A DNA stretch of 64,000 bases, from positions 8,247,501 through 8,311,500 of the forward strand of contig JAILWY010000014.1 in assembly GCA_022113835.1 (NCBI GenBank), in the 5' to 3' direction. The translations under genes and the position numbers were made by a program. Below the pieces are notes generated by a model. It worked only from the letters and a program-made list of their open reading frames with translations, was not told the DNA's origin and ran no database searches. Numbering within the stretch: the stretch's first letter is position 1; each line of letters starts with the position of its first letter. This DNA is from Atopsyche davidsoni (lineage: Eukaryota > Arthropoda > Insecta > Trichoptera > Hydrobiosidae). Positions 40,601-45,200 of this stretch are shown here, in pieces.

Positions 40601-43420
40601 CTCCGGGTTTGGAAACCGCTGGCCGTGACGTTCATCCATGTTTGGAAACAACTGTGATTTAGAAGCGGTCATGTGATTGGATTTTAGACTTGGGTACGGT
40701 TTCACCTACAACTCTCGATCGAGAAGCACGATGAATGTTTTAACTCGAGTTGGATTCAACGATCAATCGTTAAATTAGGTGGATTATATCTTAAACACAA
40801 CAAAATATCTCCTGATTTTTTTATGTTTTTTTTTTTTATAAAAAAAATAATTCTGTGTTTGAAATATTAAAAGTATATGTATTAATGTCGAAAATAGCTT
40901 TTCTGAGGAAAAGTATAAAACGAAAGCACTATGCCTGACTTGACAATTTAAAAATAATGCTGATATAAAAAGTGAATGAGCGTATTACAAATATTTTCTT
41001 AGAAAAATCCTTTTCAATGTACCGTTCAATATAAATTATTTTATTTTTAGTAAAATTTTATAATAAAATAGTTTAAGACCACATTCATTTATACTTTTAC
41101 TATAACATTTCTTTTTGGCTGCTTTATGTTTTTTTTATTTTTCCATCCACTGGGCAAAGCTTGTTCCCAGGGTAAAAAAAATGTAAGCTGAAATAAATAA
41201 AACACGACTTCAACTATAAAGATTCACGAATACAAAATATCAGACTCCGATTAGAGAACCCTGAATTTTTTACAGTTTGAATTTAACTCTCATATGGTAC
41301 TCGATGTTTCCAGTTCTATTATTTAATTTTATCTCGAGAGATTACTTTTTAGTTGGCGAAAGGCTGCCGATCCCTGCCCCCGCCCCGTACTTTAATGCGA
41401 TGTCCGCAGCCCCAGGGTGGTTCATAACCTCCTACCACGACAACCGACCCCCTTTTTATTTTATCCGGCTGCGACTCCGACACCGGAAAATCCTTCTGAC
41501 TCAAAGCCTTAAATCCGCAAACACACTCCTGACACACTGTTTTTATCGAAAATAATATCTCAATAATTTACATTATAATCAACATTATTTAAATGATAGT
41601 ATTATTATATTCAAAGTTTTATTTTATTTTGCCAGTTGTATTTACTAAAATATATAATATTTATGATAACATTAACAGTTGTCTAGTATCCCTCGATACA
41701 AGGAAATTTATAACGCTATTCACGCGATCTGAGTCTAATAACCCTTTGTCAATCATGTCTTAAATAAAATTAGTATATATATTATACTCTTACAACTAAG
41801 GTAGTAAACTTGTGGCTATAATCCTTTTACTGTAAATCAATATATATGTATTGGAAATTTGGGTTAAGAATACTTTAATCAATTTTCAACATTATCAAAT
41901 AAAACTCTTGTCAACTGTCAGGTCAAAAGTTGATCAATACAGATGAAGGTCTCTAGAGTGCAAGTTACGATTTATGTTTATTTTGTGAATGCCTACAAAG
42001 GCCAAAGGTGATGTGCGAATGAGCCCTGTGGGTGGAGTTCCGCCGTGATTTGTATGGTTTCGGGGTTGAAATAAAATACCGCCTGCCTATTCACGTAGAA
42101 TAATTTGGGGCAAAGAGGCAAAACTACCCTTTACATACAAACGACGCAAATATTTATTTTATGTGAAATTTATATCTGCTCAATTATTTTACACAAAGTT
42201 TTTATTTAAATATAAAATTTTATCTAAAACAATATTTGTTTCGTGTGATAAATGTAACACGTTGTAAAATGTACAGTGACTATCGATAAAAATGTGTCGA
42301 AGAAATCACAATACAATTTCATCAAATGCCCAAGAACAGCATCAAAATACTCTTTGTTAATATAGAAGATGTTGGTTTCAATAAGTCATTCAATAAGTAA
42401 ATATTGCAATGGAAAAAAAGTAACTTGTTTAAAACGGCGAATCACATCGTTAGTAACAAAAGTAACACGTTGTCAAATGCAAAACGACCGTCACAAAAAC
42501 GACAATACTAACCGTCGACGAAAACGCATAGAAAAAAATAATATTGCGATTTCATTGAATATCCAAGAAAATAGGGACTTACATGTAGTTTATGGTGAAT
42601 CGAACATCTCGGTGCAACACAATCACAATTGCAGCCCCACATGTCACACAACACCACTAAAGCAACCCAAAGCATTGAGTAAATGTCTCCAGACGCGCGC
42701 AGACGAGCACTCTATGAACGCCGACTTGTCACTGACTAGTTTGGTGACAATTTAGAAGAAGACAAATCATTGAGTTACAATCCAAAATACCACAAGCGCC
42801 GATTCAAGAGTAATGTTACCTCTATTTTGAATTTGTAGAAAAAAACGTGTTTATGGCCAAGTGATGAAATGTTATGAAATAATCTTATTTCAATTATTAT
42901 CACAATACAAAATATTTTCAAATTGTTTTATGCTAGTATGAACTTGTATTGTGTACTATGTTGAATCAAACTAAAGTTATTGTTCAGTCATGAAAGAAGC
43001 ACTTGATATATCTTGAAAGCGATTACGATTCAATGCATTTTAAAAATATAAAATTGTGACTCTGGATGATAGTGAATAGATCAATATATCGCGGTTGGTA
43101 ATTTAAAAGTAGCAAAATCTAAAGATTATTTACAAAAACTACCTGTGATAAAATACAGCCTTGACTTACCTTATAACTGTGACGGGAAGAATAATGTTGG
43201 ATAAAATCAGGGATCCATAAATCGCAGCCAGGGTCAGCGTGCCGAGGGAAGCATCAGAATTTACGGAGCTCTGAAGATTTGCAGTTCCGTGGAAGGCCGT
43301 GAAGTGGATCATGAAGGCAAATCCGAGGACCAGCACGTTTCGAATTATTCTCCACTTCTCTCCCGGCTTGAAGTTTCGAGGGAGCTGGGCTTGCCCTGAA
43401 CTTTTCGATATAATCACCAT
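4993..43420 (-). CDS. UNC93-like multi-pass membrane protein, 7 exons, 3' end outside window
   Basis: Seven minus-strand exons (43170-43420, 33360-33522, 29636-29759, 20118-20299, 19082-19200, 16134-16287, 4993-5133) join in phase to exactly 378 codons without a stop. The product reads as the UNC93 family (MFS-like fold; C. elegans UNC-93 regulates a two-pore potassium channel, and animal UNC93A-type relatives are multi-pass membrane proteins). Seen motifs are KWRIIRNVLVLGFAF and NLQSS near the N terminus, a glycine-rich GLGGGPLW helix, RFFGLFFMFYQLAQVWGNLIS, an extracellular loop ending CGANFC, and RRPYQLLLLP followed by GAEQAFMAADF. Family members usually run about 450-550 residues, so the last helices are missing and probably lie left of position 1. 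Introns are about 9.6, 3.6, 9.3, 0.9, 2.8 and 11.0 kb. Start chosen: first ATG after a TATA-type promoter, with purines at -1 to -3 and G at +4. Which paralogue this is, and its substrate, cannot be read from the sequence. Confidence 0.9.
5134..7641. other. UNC93-like intron 6, distal part, with a GC-elevated block
   Basis: Mostly AT-rich. About 5480-5900 is much richer in G+C and CpG than its surroundings and contains CCTAACCTAACC (5684-5695), two and a half copies of the insect telomere unit. I cannot assign a gene or repeat family to the block. Nothing else is recognisable. Confidence 0.4.
8073..8249 (-). pseudogene. hAT transposase C-terminal (dimerisation domain) remnant
   Basis: An open minus-strand stretch of about 59 codons reads NCPFLKTEAFKIKSFFSSTY, then LCEPLFSTVNIIKSKYRSRL, then TTDLDDCLQ. 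This is the conserved hAT dimerisation block (usual family form: S-T-Y-x-C-E-x-x-F-S, then K-x-R-x-R-L-T). It lacks the RNase-H-like catalytic core and any BED zinc finger, so it cannot encode an active transposase. Its place near the CAGGGGTCCCC end fits the 3' end of a deleted element. Confidence 0.8.
8361..8618. repeat. 51-bp tandem repeat, five units plus a partial sixth
   Basis: Units start at 8361, 8411, 8462, 8513, 8564 and 8609, each opening with CAAAAATAT. Each full unit contains CACTTTCACATCGCTTTCAC and an ACTTTTA block, with a few substitutions between copies. The array is internal to the hAT element. Subterminal arrays bind transposase in some hAT elements, but a function here is only a guess. 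Confidence 0.85.
8867..11356. other. AT-rich intronic DNA
   Basis: Still within UNC93-like intron 6. I see scattered A/T runs and no frame of coding character. Confidence 0.5.
11357..11418. repeat. GC-rich 12-bp minisatellite
   Basis: About five tandem copies of a 12-bp unit (GAGCCGCCGGGG, with one CCA variant) stand in otherwise AT-rich DNA, preceded by CGCGGCCGCG at 11341-11350. Open frames run through it but encode only a Pro/Arg/Gly repeat, so I do not call a gene. Confidence 0.8.
11419..14402. other. AT-rich intronic DNA with one GC-elevated block
   Basis: A block at about 12174-12386 is richer in G+C and is open on the minus strand for 70 codons. I recognise no family in it, and it could be a repeat fragment. 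The rest shows nothing beyond short repeats such as the CTAGT triplication near 13107-13120. Confidence 0.4.
14403..14468. repeat. (AT)33 microsatellite
   Basis: An uninterrupted AT dinucleotide run of 66 bases. Confidence 0.97.
14783..14998 (+). pseudogene. Coding-like terminal exon or retrocopy fragment, unrecognised
   Basis: A frame of 71 codons runs from just after a CCTTCATAG (a plausible acceptor) to a TGA at 14996. It has strongly protein-like, charged composition: KKDYKDQATLINSQRSAKPG, then DLEWSKKGHQTDFDNVRKR, then an aliphatic helix ending LVLESSKK. An AATAAA signal follows at 15041-15046. No ATG opens the frame, and the preceding in-frame codon is TAG. It could be the last exon of a plus-strand gene nested in UNC93-like intron 6, or a 5'-truncated processed pseudogene, but no poly(A) tract follows. 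I do not recognise the protein. Confidence 0.45.
15421..15466. repeat. (AT)23 microsatellite
   Basis: An uninterrupted AT dinucleotide run of 46 bases. The remaining intron sequence on to 16133 shows no gene. Confidence 0.97.
16134..16287 (-). CDS. UNC93-like exon 6, strikingly GC-rich
   Basis: Encodes residues 280-331: a central cytosolic linker (RYSSNRAGPGGSAA), then RLLATVRQARRPYQLLLLP and the helix leading to GAEQAFMAADFSA, which matches the start of the second half of UNC93 proteins. The acceptor is GTGTTTGCTGTGCAG; the donor is GCG|GTGAGTGG. Third codon positions are almost all G or C and CpG is dense, unlike the other six exons. Phase 2 in, phase 0 out. Confidence 0.9.
16288..19081. 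other. UNC93-like intron 5
   Basis: AT-rich, with a short TATG/CATA low-complexity patch at about 16450-16520. No gene or mobile element was recognised. Confidence 0.6.
19082..19200 (-). CDS. UNC93-like exon 5
   Basis: Encodes residues 241-279 plus two bases. A proline-rich stretch (NPNLAPPSPHK) is followed by one hydrophobic helix (LQLIAGIFLACMIAATISVAF). It ends FGVDSLKR at the start of the central cytosolic linker. The acceptor is pyrimidine-rich (CTTTCTCAG); the donor is AAGAG|GTAAATAAAG. Confidence 0.88.
19201..20117. other. UNC93-like intron 4
   Basis: The shortest intron of the gene, 917 bp. AT-rich, with nothing else recognised. Confidence 0.7.
20118..20299 (-). CDS. UNC93-like exon 4 (glycosylated luminal or extracellular loop)
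   Basis: Encodes residues 180-240. A few residues finishing helix 5 (VLSVVSDLP) lead into a long hydrophilic loop with possible N-glycosylation sequons (NSS, NWS, NTT) and the conserved cysteine pair of the family, C-G-A-N-F-C. The acceptor is AATGCAG and the donor is GAG|GTAAGGGC. Phase 1 in, phase 0 out. The sequons and cysteines are read directly; exposure of the loop is inferred from the family topology. Confidence 0.9.
20300..23530. other. UNC93-like intron 3, part nearest exon 4
   Basis: It contains a short (TA)n/(CA)n patch at about 20327-20350 and otherwise AT-rich DNA. No gene was recognised. The intron is enlarged by the retrotransposon described next. Confidence 0.5.
23531..23575. 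repeat. (AT)n microsatellite, retrotransposon insertion target (left flank)
   Basis: An AT dinucleotide run that stops exactly where the 5' LTR begins (TGTAAAG). It continues on the other side of the element as TATATA. The target duplication (TATA or similar) therefore cannot be told from the microsatellite. Confidence 0.95.
23578..23599. repeat. Perfect 22-bp palindrome at the LTR terminus
   Basis: TAAAGCAATTA is followed directly by its exact reverse complement, two bases inside the LTR end. It is repeated in the 3' LTR (28192-28213). It may be an integrase or transcription-factor dimer site; this is inference. Confidence 0.9.
23753..23764 (+). promoter_or_regulatory. TATA-like box of the LTR
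   Basis: TTTAAGATAAAG holds GATAAAG, one mismatch from TATAAAG. It sits 25-31 bases before position 23789, the start predicted from the self-primer match. The agreement between the two is independent support for that start. Confidence 0.45.
23789..23800 (+). other. Putative self-primer at the transcript 5' end
   Basis: AAATTGTCGTTT is the exact reverse complement of the 12 bases immediately after the 5' LTR (23942-23953). If transcription starts here, the RNA 5' end can fold back, and after cleavage behind base 12 its 3' end would abut the last LTR base, as in fission-yeast Tf1. It is repeated in the 3' LTR at 28403-28414. Confidence 0.6.
23815..23899 (+). other. Intron-like segment in the LTR leader
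   Basis: It starts at a near-perfect donor (AG|GTAAGAG) and ends at ACCATTTTAG|AG, 85 bases. The 14-mer CTTTACCATTTTAG lies both just before the donor (23801-23814) and at the acceptor (23886-23899). All four ATGs of the predicted leader upstream of gag (23832, 23838, 23863, 23871) lie inside it, so splicing would leave the gag ATG as the first ATG. There is no direct evidence of splicing. Confidence 0.4.
23878..23883 (+). terminator. Poly(A) signal of the LTR
   Basis: AATAAA lies in the R region; the working copy would be the one in the 3' LTR (28492-28497). It lies inside the intron-like segment. Confidence 0.6.
23942..23953 (+). other. Putative primer binding site complementary to the LTR itself
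   Basis: AAACGACAATTT begins on the first base after the LTR. It lacks the TGG start expected when a tRNA 3' CCA is the primer. It pairs perfectly over 12 bases with 23789-23800, and pairing stops at both ends of the match. Confidence 0.6.
23969..25045 (+). CDS. gag: Gag structural polyprotein of the retrotransposon
   Basis: The protein has 358 residues and starts at an ATG in good context (AAGATGG), 27 bases after the LTR. It should form the particle shell and bind the element RNA. The middle (about 115-280) has the W-rich, helix-rich look of gypsy capsids (QWINHF, DWYSSM, EWTEWRNNF). Near the end is one zinc-knuckle-like motif, C305-x2-C308-x9-H318-x4-C323, whose spacing is longer than the usual CX2CX4HX4C. 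The tail is basic, then Asn/Asp-rich. The last codons form the slippery site that feeds ribosomes into pol. Confidence 0.92.
   Translation: MEKLNFKFVMQSSVDGKSNVINIISIETPDGRVFELPDDLKLINKHTAILESKTFTKIKNALKKRHQSRTIWIPLDAELRKMYLDESENVQYGEQYLENITSKLTAEPMISCQKKEKNIGKTAEKFLIDKFSNKTSSVDQWINHFESECERFDILMDEEKIEILKYLLDKQCLDWYSSMLIKLTVKSEWTEWRNNFCETYGNKGWSQIKYAFSYRFQAGSLLEYATKKERLLLEVNKHIDTETLINLIVMGLPDPVIEKINKESINTTANLYKEVGKHRYEVNKKTLDFTRYNRNNERMDKIKPCKTCENLKKGFRFHPEEKCWFKQTEDNKYKKTYSKAVNNSVIDVELNNNDKKNE
25033..25039 (+). promoter_or_regulatory. -1 ribosomal frameshift site (A AAA AAC)
   Basis: In the gag frame the codons are AAA AAA AAC GAA TAA, so the heptamer A AAA AAC stands in the correct phase two codons before the gag stop. 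The pol frame has a TAA at 25030-25032, just before the heptamer, and is open from there on, so pol cannot start upstream by itself. The downstream DNA is AT-rich and I see no strong stem-loop by eye. Confidence 0.8.
25039..28098 (+). CDS. pol: Pol polyprotein: protease, reverse transcriptase, RNase H, integrase
   Basis: There are 1019 codons after the -1 shift (first full codon 25039); it is made as a Gag-Pol fusion. An internal ATG at 25171 would omit the protease active site, so I do not use it. Protease: FDSGS with D24, and later IIGLDL. Reverse transcriptase: LPFGLKTSPAIFQ, then the catalytic YIDD at 355-358. RNase H: D504, E546, D571. Integrase: zinc domain H692-x4-H697 ... C724-x2-C727, catalytic D760, D818, E854 (D-x35-E between the last two), and a GPF module near 981-983. 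All catalytic residues are present. No chromodomain follows, and there is no env. It copies the element RNA to DNA and inserts it into the genome. Confidence 0.95.
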   Translation, partial: RIITPLIKVKLLLNTQLEIVGIFDSGSNISIINSKLIRLKEEKQVSNNDNLITINGVKKTRGLTTIMIKIFEIEEKADVYIIDGEQFKYDFIIGLDLIKQFGLIQDENLKISQKRESIKIKEENNTSKEVRNKKNSGSINFNEHIKEEDFKINTSNLNLQQRSEIHKLIDTYKSVFAKDKYDIGTVREYEARIDLLTDKYCSKRPYRCSVEDKKEIEQQIAKLLDKNLIEESYSPFAAPVTLAFKKEDNRKSRLCIDFRDLNKIVVPQAQPFPLIDDLMIKTRDSKYFTTLDINSAFWAIPLRIEDRKKTAFVTQEGHYQWSCLPFGLKTSPAIFQRILGNILRKYKLTDFAVNYIDDILIFSKTISEHINHLTRLLEAIKREGFRLKFTKCTFASDSVKYLGHIIKNNTVRPVRDNLVSIKDFPIPKTQKNVRQFLGKINFYHEYLQNSAIILDPLHNLLRKNQNFIWSVDCQRSFEKIKTLLCSQPILEIFDQNLPINIHTDASIEGIGAVLKQTQSNGKDKPVAYFSKKLNQVQKKKKAIYLECLAIKEAVRYWQYWLIGKSFTVYSDHKPLENLNIKSRTDDELGDLTYYLSQYDFKVKYTPGKENLEADCLSRNPVLDANENNDEQLKIVNMIKLNEIVLDQEKNEDIHDIKTKLILRHNVYYKQTKNRKKIILTEDFSKKLIKEVHENMCHLGIKQMQNTIGTLYTAKNLTVNIKSHCKNCEICIKNKTRGQNKYGLMSHLGPATKPFEIVSIDTIGGFGGSRSTKRYLHLLVDHFTRYAYIITSKTQSANDFIKLINKVTNYNTIGMLLTDQYPGINSKEFKTFLNGKSIPMIFTAVNAPFSNGLNERLNQTLVNKIRCTINEKKNKTTWTTIAHNCVEKYNNTEHTVTGFAPKYLLEGTDVSFLPKELKEGKTENEWIKDRKIAFENSIKSHSYNKQLFDKNRIKSDFNPGDMAFVENGNKLNRHKLDELKIGPFKIIEKISNSIYRIDTGHKKLESNLFHITKLIPIPKQ
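28180..28189 (+). other. Polypurine tract
   Basis: GGGAGGGAGA directly abuts the 3' LTR (TGTAAAG), the expected primer site for plus-strand DNA synthesis. Confidence 0.9.
28190..28555 (+). repeat. 3' LTR
   Basis: It has the same length (366 bp) as the 5' LTR and I see no differing base, so it repeats the palindrome, TATA-like box, self-primer segment, intron-like segment and AATAAA. Confidence 0.95.
28551..28601. repeat. (TA)n microsatellite, right flank of the retrotransposon
   Basis: A TA run with one AAA interruption continues the tract that stops at 23575. It overlaps the last bases of the LTR. Confidence 0.9.
28602..29635. other. UNC93-like intron 3, part nearest exon 3
   Basis: AT-rich. 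A plus-strand frame at 28956-29285 is open for 109 codons but has no recognisable motif, and I treat it as chance or a decayed repeat. Confidence 0.5.
29636..29759 (-). CDS. UNC93-like exon 3 (followed by a GC donor)
   Basis: Encodes residues 139-179 plus one base. It starts AAEAYAEITGQAAD, matching the family pattern of an acidic loop before helix 5, then runs RFFGLFFMFYQLAQ and VWGNLISS. The acceptor is T-rich and ends ACGTAG. The exon end reads CAG|GCAAGTATT, a GC donor with otherwise perfect consensus. Using it keeps phase with exon 4 and restores the family sequence ISSTVLS across the junction, so the GC donor is well supported. Confidence 0.88.
29760..33359. other. UNC93-like intron 2
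   Basis: AT-rich. A slightly GC-elevated patch at about 30595-30720 has no recognisable content. Nothing else was seen. Confidence 0.55.
33360..33522 (-). CDS. UNC93-like exon 2
   Basis: Encodes residues 84-138 after completing a serine codon (AG|C) across the junction. It begins SWLGCKWAMAIS and carries two hydrophobic helices separated by the conserved NFYP-like turn, here QFYP. The second helix contains GLMVGLGGGPLW, a family hallmark, followed by CAKCTYLTV. The acceptor is a T-rich tract ending CATGTCAG; the donor is GTG|GTAAGTGG. Phase 2 in, phase 0 out. Confidence 0.9.
33523..37699. other. UNC93-like intron 1, part nearest exon 2
   Basis: AT-rich with a few GC-elevated patches (about 33910-34100 and 37070-37260) in which I recognise no gene. 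There is a short GT run near 33729. Confidence 0.45.
37700..37880. repeat. GC-elevated block, possibly a repeat fragment
   Basis: About 180 bases at roughly 50-55% G+C in AT-rich DNA. It is open on both strands over much of its length; the minus strand gives RVGNRASVASDRVGWRHYER. That pattern suggests a dispersed repeat, but I cannot name a family. Confidence 0.25.
37881..42250. other. UNC93-like intron 1, middle
   Basis: AT-rich, with two more GC-elevated blocks (about 40500-40720 and 41345-41545) of unknown nature and a short TA run near 38393-38409. No gene was recognised. Confidence 0.4.
42251..42571 (+). repeat. Diverged tandem duplication, two copies about 208 bp apart
   Basis: Copy one (about 42251-42337) and copy two (about 42459-42571) share GTAACACGTTGT (42254-42265 and 42462-42473). 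Both end in a similar stretch around ATTTCAT...CCAAGAA. The second copy lies inside an open plus-strand frame (42369-42755) of low-complexity composition that I do not accept as a gene. Confidence 0.4.
43170..43420 (-). CDS. UNC93-like exon 1 (initiator)
   Basis: Encodes residues 1-83 plus two bases of codon 84. A basic cytosolic N terminus (through KPGEKWRIIRN) leads into membrane helix 1 (about residues 28-48). A short loop NLQSSVNSD follows, then helix 2 (about 61-83). The donor reads AAG|GTAAGTCAA on the minus strand. The ATG is in good initiation context (AAGATGG). Upstream lie a leader of roughly 100 bases and a TATA box, so this is probably the true first exon, though an additional upstream non-coding exon cannot be excluded. 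Confidence 0.88.
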
Positions 43421-43550
43421 CTTGATGTTTGGTATTGGTAACTTGTCAGACCTTATTCAATATAAATTGTCGTGCTTTATTTATTTCAATCTGTTGATAT
43501 AAGATAGCATGAATTATTAGTTGTATTTTAACCTGAGGTTAATCGAGAGT

Positions 43551-43616
43551 TTATATAGACGATAAAGAAGTGTGATGGTCAATTCGATAAGATCAAGAAT
43601 GGTAAATAGGTCAAAG
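43551..43616 (-). promoter_or_regulatory. Candidate core promoter of the UNC93-like gene
   Basis: On the minus strand a TATA box (CTATATAAAC, at about 43550-43559) lies about 130 bases above the ATG, implying a leader of roughly 100 bases. Just upstream are a GATA-type site (GATAAG on the plus strand, 43586-43591) and an AGGTCAAAG element (plus strand, 43608-43616) resembling a nuclear-receptor (HNF4-like) half-site. Such pairs are common near gut and fat-body genes in insects, but tissue use here is inference. Confidence 0.4.
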
Positions 43617-45029
43617 TTTGTACTGAGAAGCTGTGAATTATTTGTCGGAGGAATATTAAGATAACCCAACGGTAATTGATGGGAAAGGAGGCGCAGAGCT
43701 CTAGAGTGTACGTGAGATTTGTTTTTGTTTTAGGCTTGTAATATTATATATTAACGAAGATTTGTCTGGACTATCATAAAAAGTTTTTTAGTCTTTTTTG
43801 TAAATAACAGTTTTGCTGGCTGATTCTCCAGACGATGTTAATCTGAAATGGAAAAAAAAAAGATTTTTATACATAAATGGTAAAGCTGTATTAAAACTAT
43901 GTCAACATATTTGTATTACGTTTAATATTTAAGTTTAATATCATAGACAAAACTATTTTCTTTTTAATTTCACCTATTAACATAATATAATTATACGGAC
44001 ATGTTTTTTTAAAGCACTCAAAAAATGTAATTTTAAAATAAGTTAGTTCTAATCGCTTAGTACAAAAAAACTGATTTGCCTTATTTACTTTGAAAAAAAA
44101 AAATGTTAACGTTTATATATTAAATATAACCTAAGATATACCTCTCGTACCTAATTCGTACTTGATATTAAAATAATACGATATGATAATTTAATAAAAT
44201 ATTTCACGTCTTAAGTAATGGATATATGAGAGAGGTTATTTACACACGAACATAGGGACATAAAAACCAGCATACAAGAAATACCTTTTATACGAATATG
44301 TTTTTCTAATACATTTTCACAAAATATTACAGAAATATAAGTTTATTTTTTATCAATACAATTACATTCCTTCAAAACAAAACTTCCGTATGCATTACGA
44401 AGCTCTTTAAATTCATACATTTTATTAGAATTCATAGCTCAATGCAAAAATAAGATATCTTTCATACAATATTACGTACAAATTAAATCTAATTTGGCTC
44501 ACTGATTCATAGAAAATAAACCCTTCTGAATATCAACTCTTTGATCCCTTAATTTATTTAATGTATTGAAAACGTAAGACATATTTAATGCCTCTGACCC
44601 CATTTGTAGCGCATAGCCCAAAGATAGGGCTGTAATCAGGTGTACTTGTATTAAACCTTGTTCAAACACCAACTAAGAACAAAACTCACAGTCAAAATAC
44701 TTTACAGAAGATAAAGAAAAGTAAATCACTTATATGGGCCGTTAAGTTTTTTTATTACCCTTCGGTTTTTTCAGGCTATTTTATTTAAAGATTTATTGCA
44801 AATAGGGTATGTGCTGACAATCAATTCATACCTATGATTTGAATGATGATTAAATCGTTATATATATATCGAGTACGGAAATGATTTCATAACCTAAATA
44901 TTATGTACGCAATCAGCATGTATGGGTTAAAAAATAGATTGTTTAAAGATTTCATCTTGTTTAGAAGTAAGGTTGCGTCTTCGCTAAATTAAATAAACTA
45001 TAGAAAGCATCATGCCAGATAAATATGCT
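43617..45029. other. AT-rich intergenic DNA upstream of the UNC93-like gene
   Basis: No coding frame or repeat was recognised. Confidence 0.5.
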
Positions 45030-45200
45030 ACTGACCCGTGGTGGTCAAATGAGTCACGGCGCTATGCCATGACGACATGCTGTGGGTTTGAATTCCCATC
45101 TAAAAAAATGAAGTCTTTTTGCAGATGAATCAACAACCTTAATTCACAATAAACCTGGATTGGCCGAGAATGCAAGCTTACGATATTAAAGAAAAATAAT
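45030..45200 (+). repeat. tRNA-derived SINE-like element
   Basis: A B-box-like GGGTTTGAATTCCC (45084-45097) sits in a T-arm-like hairpin (TGGG...CCCA). A weak A-box-like stretch lies upstream (about 45041-45060). A non-tRNA body follows and ends in an A-rich tail (about 45187-45198). It is too poor for a functional tRNA. Confidence 0.5.

Noticed and set aside
42369..42755. 128-codon plus-strand frame as a gene
   Set aside because: Low-complexity Asn/Arg/Thr composition, overlaps a diverged duplication, and has no promoter or splice support.
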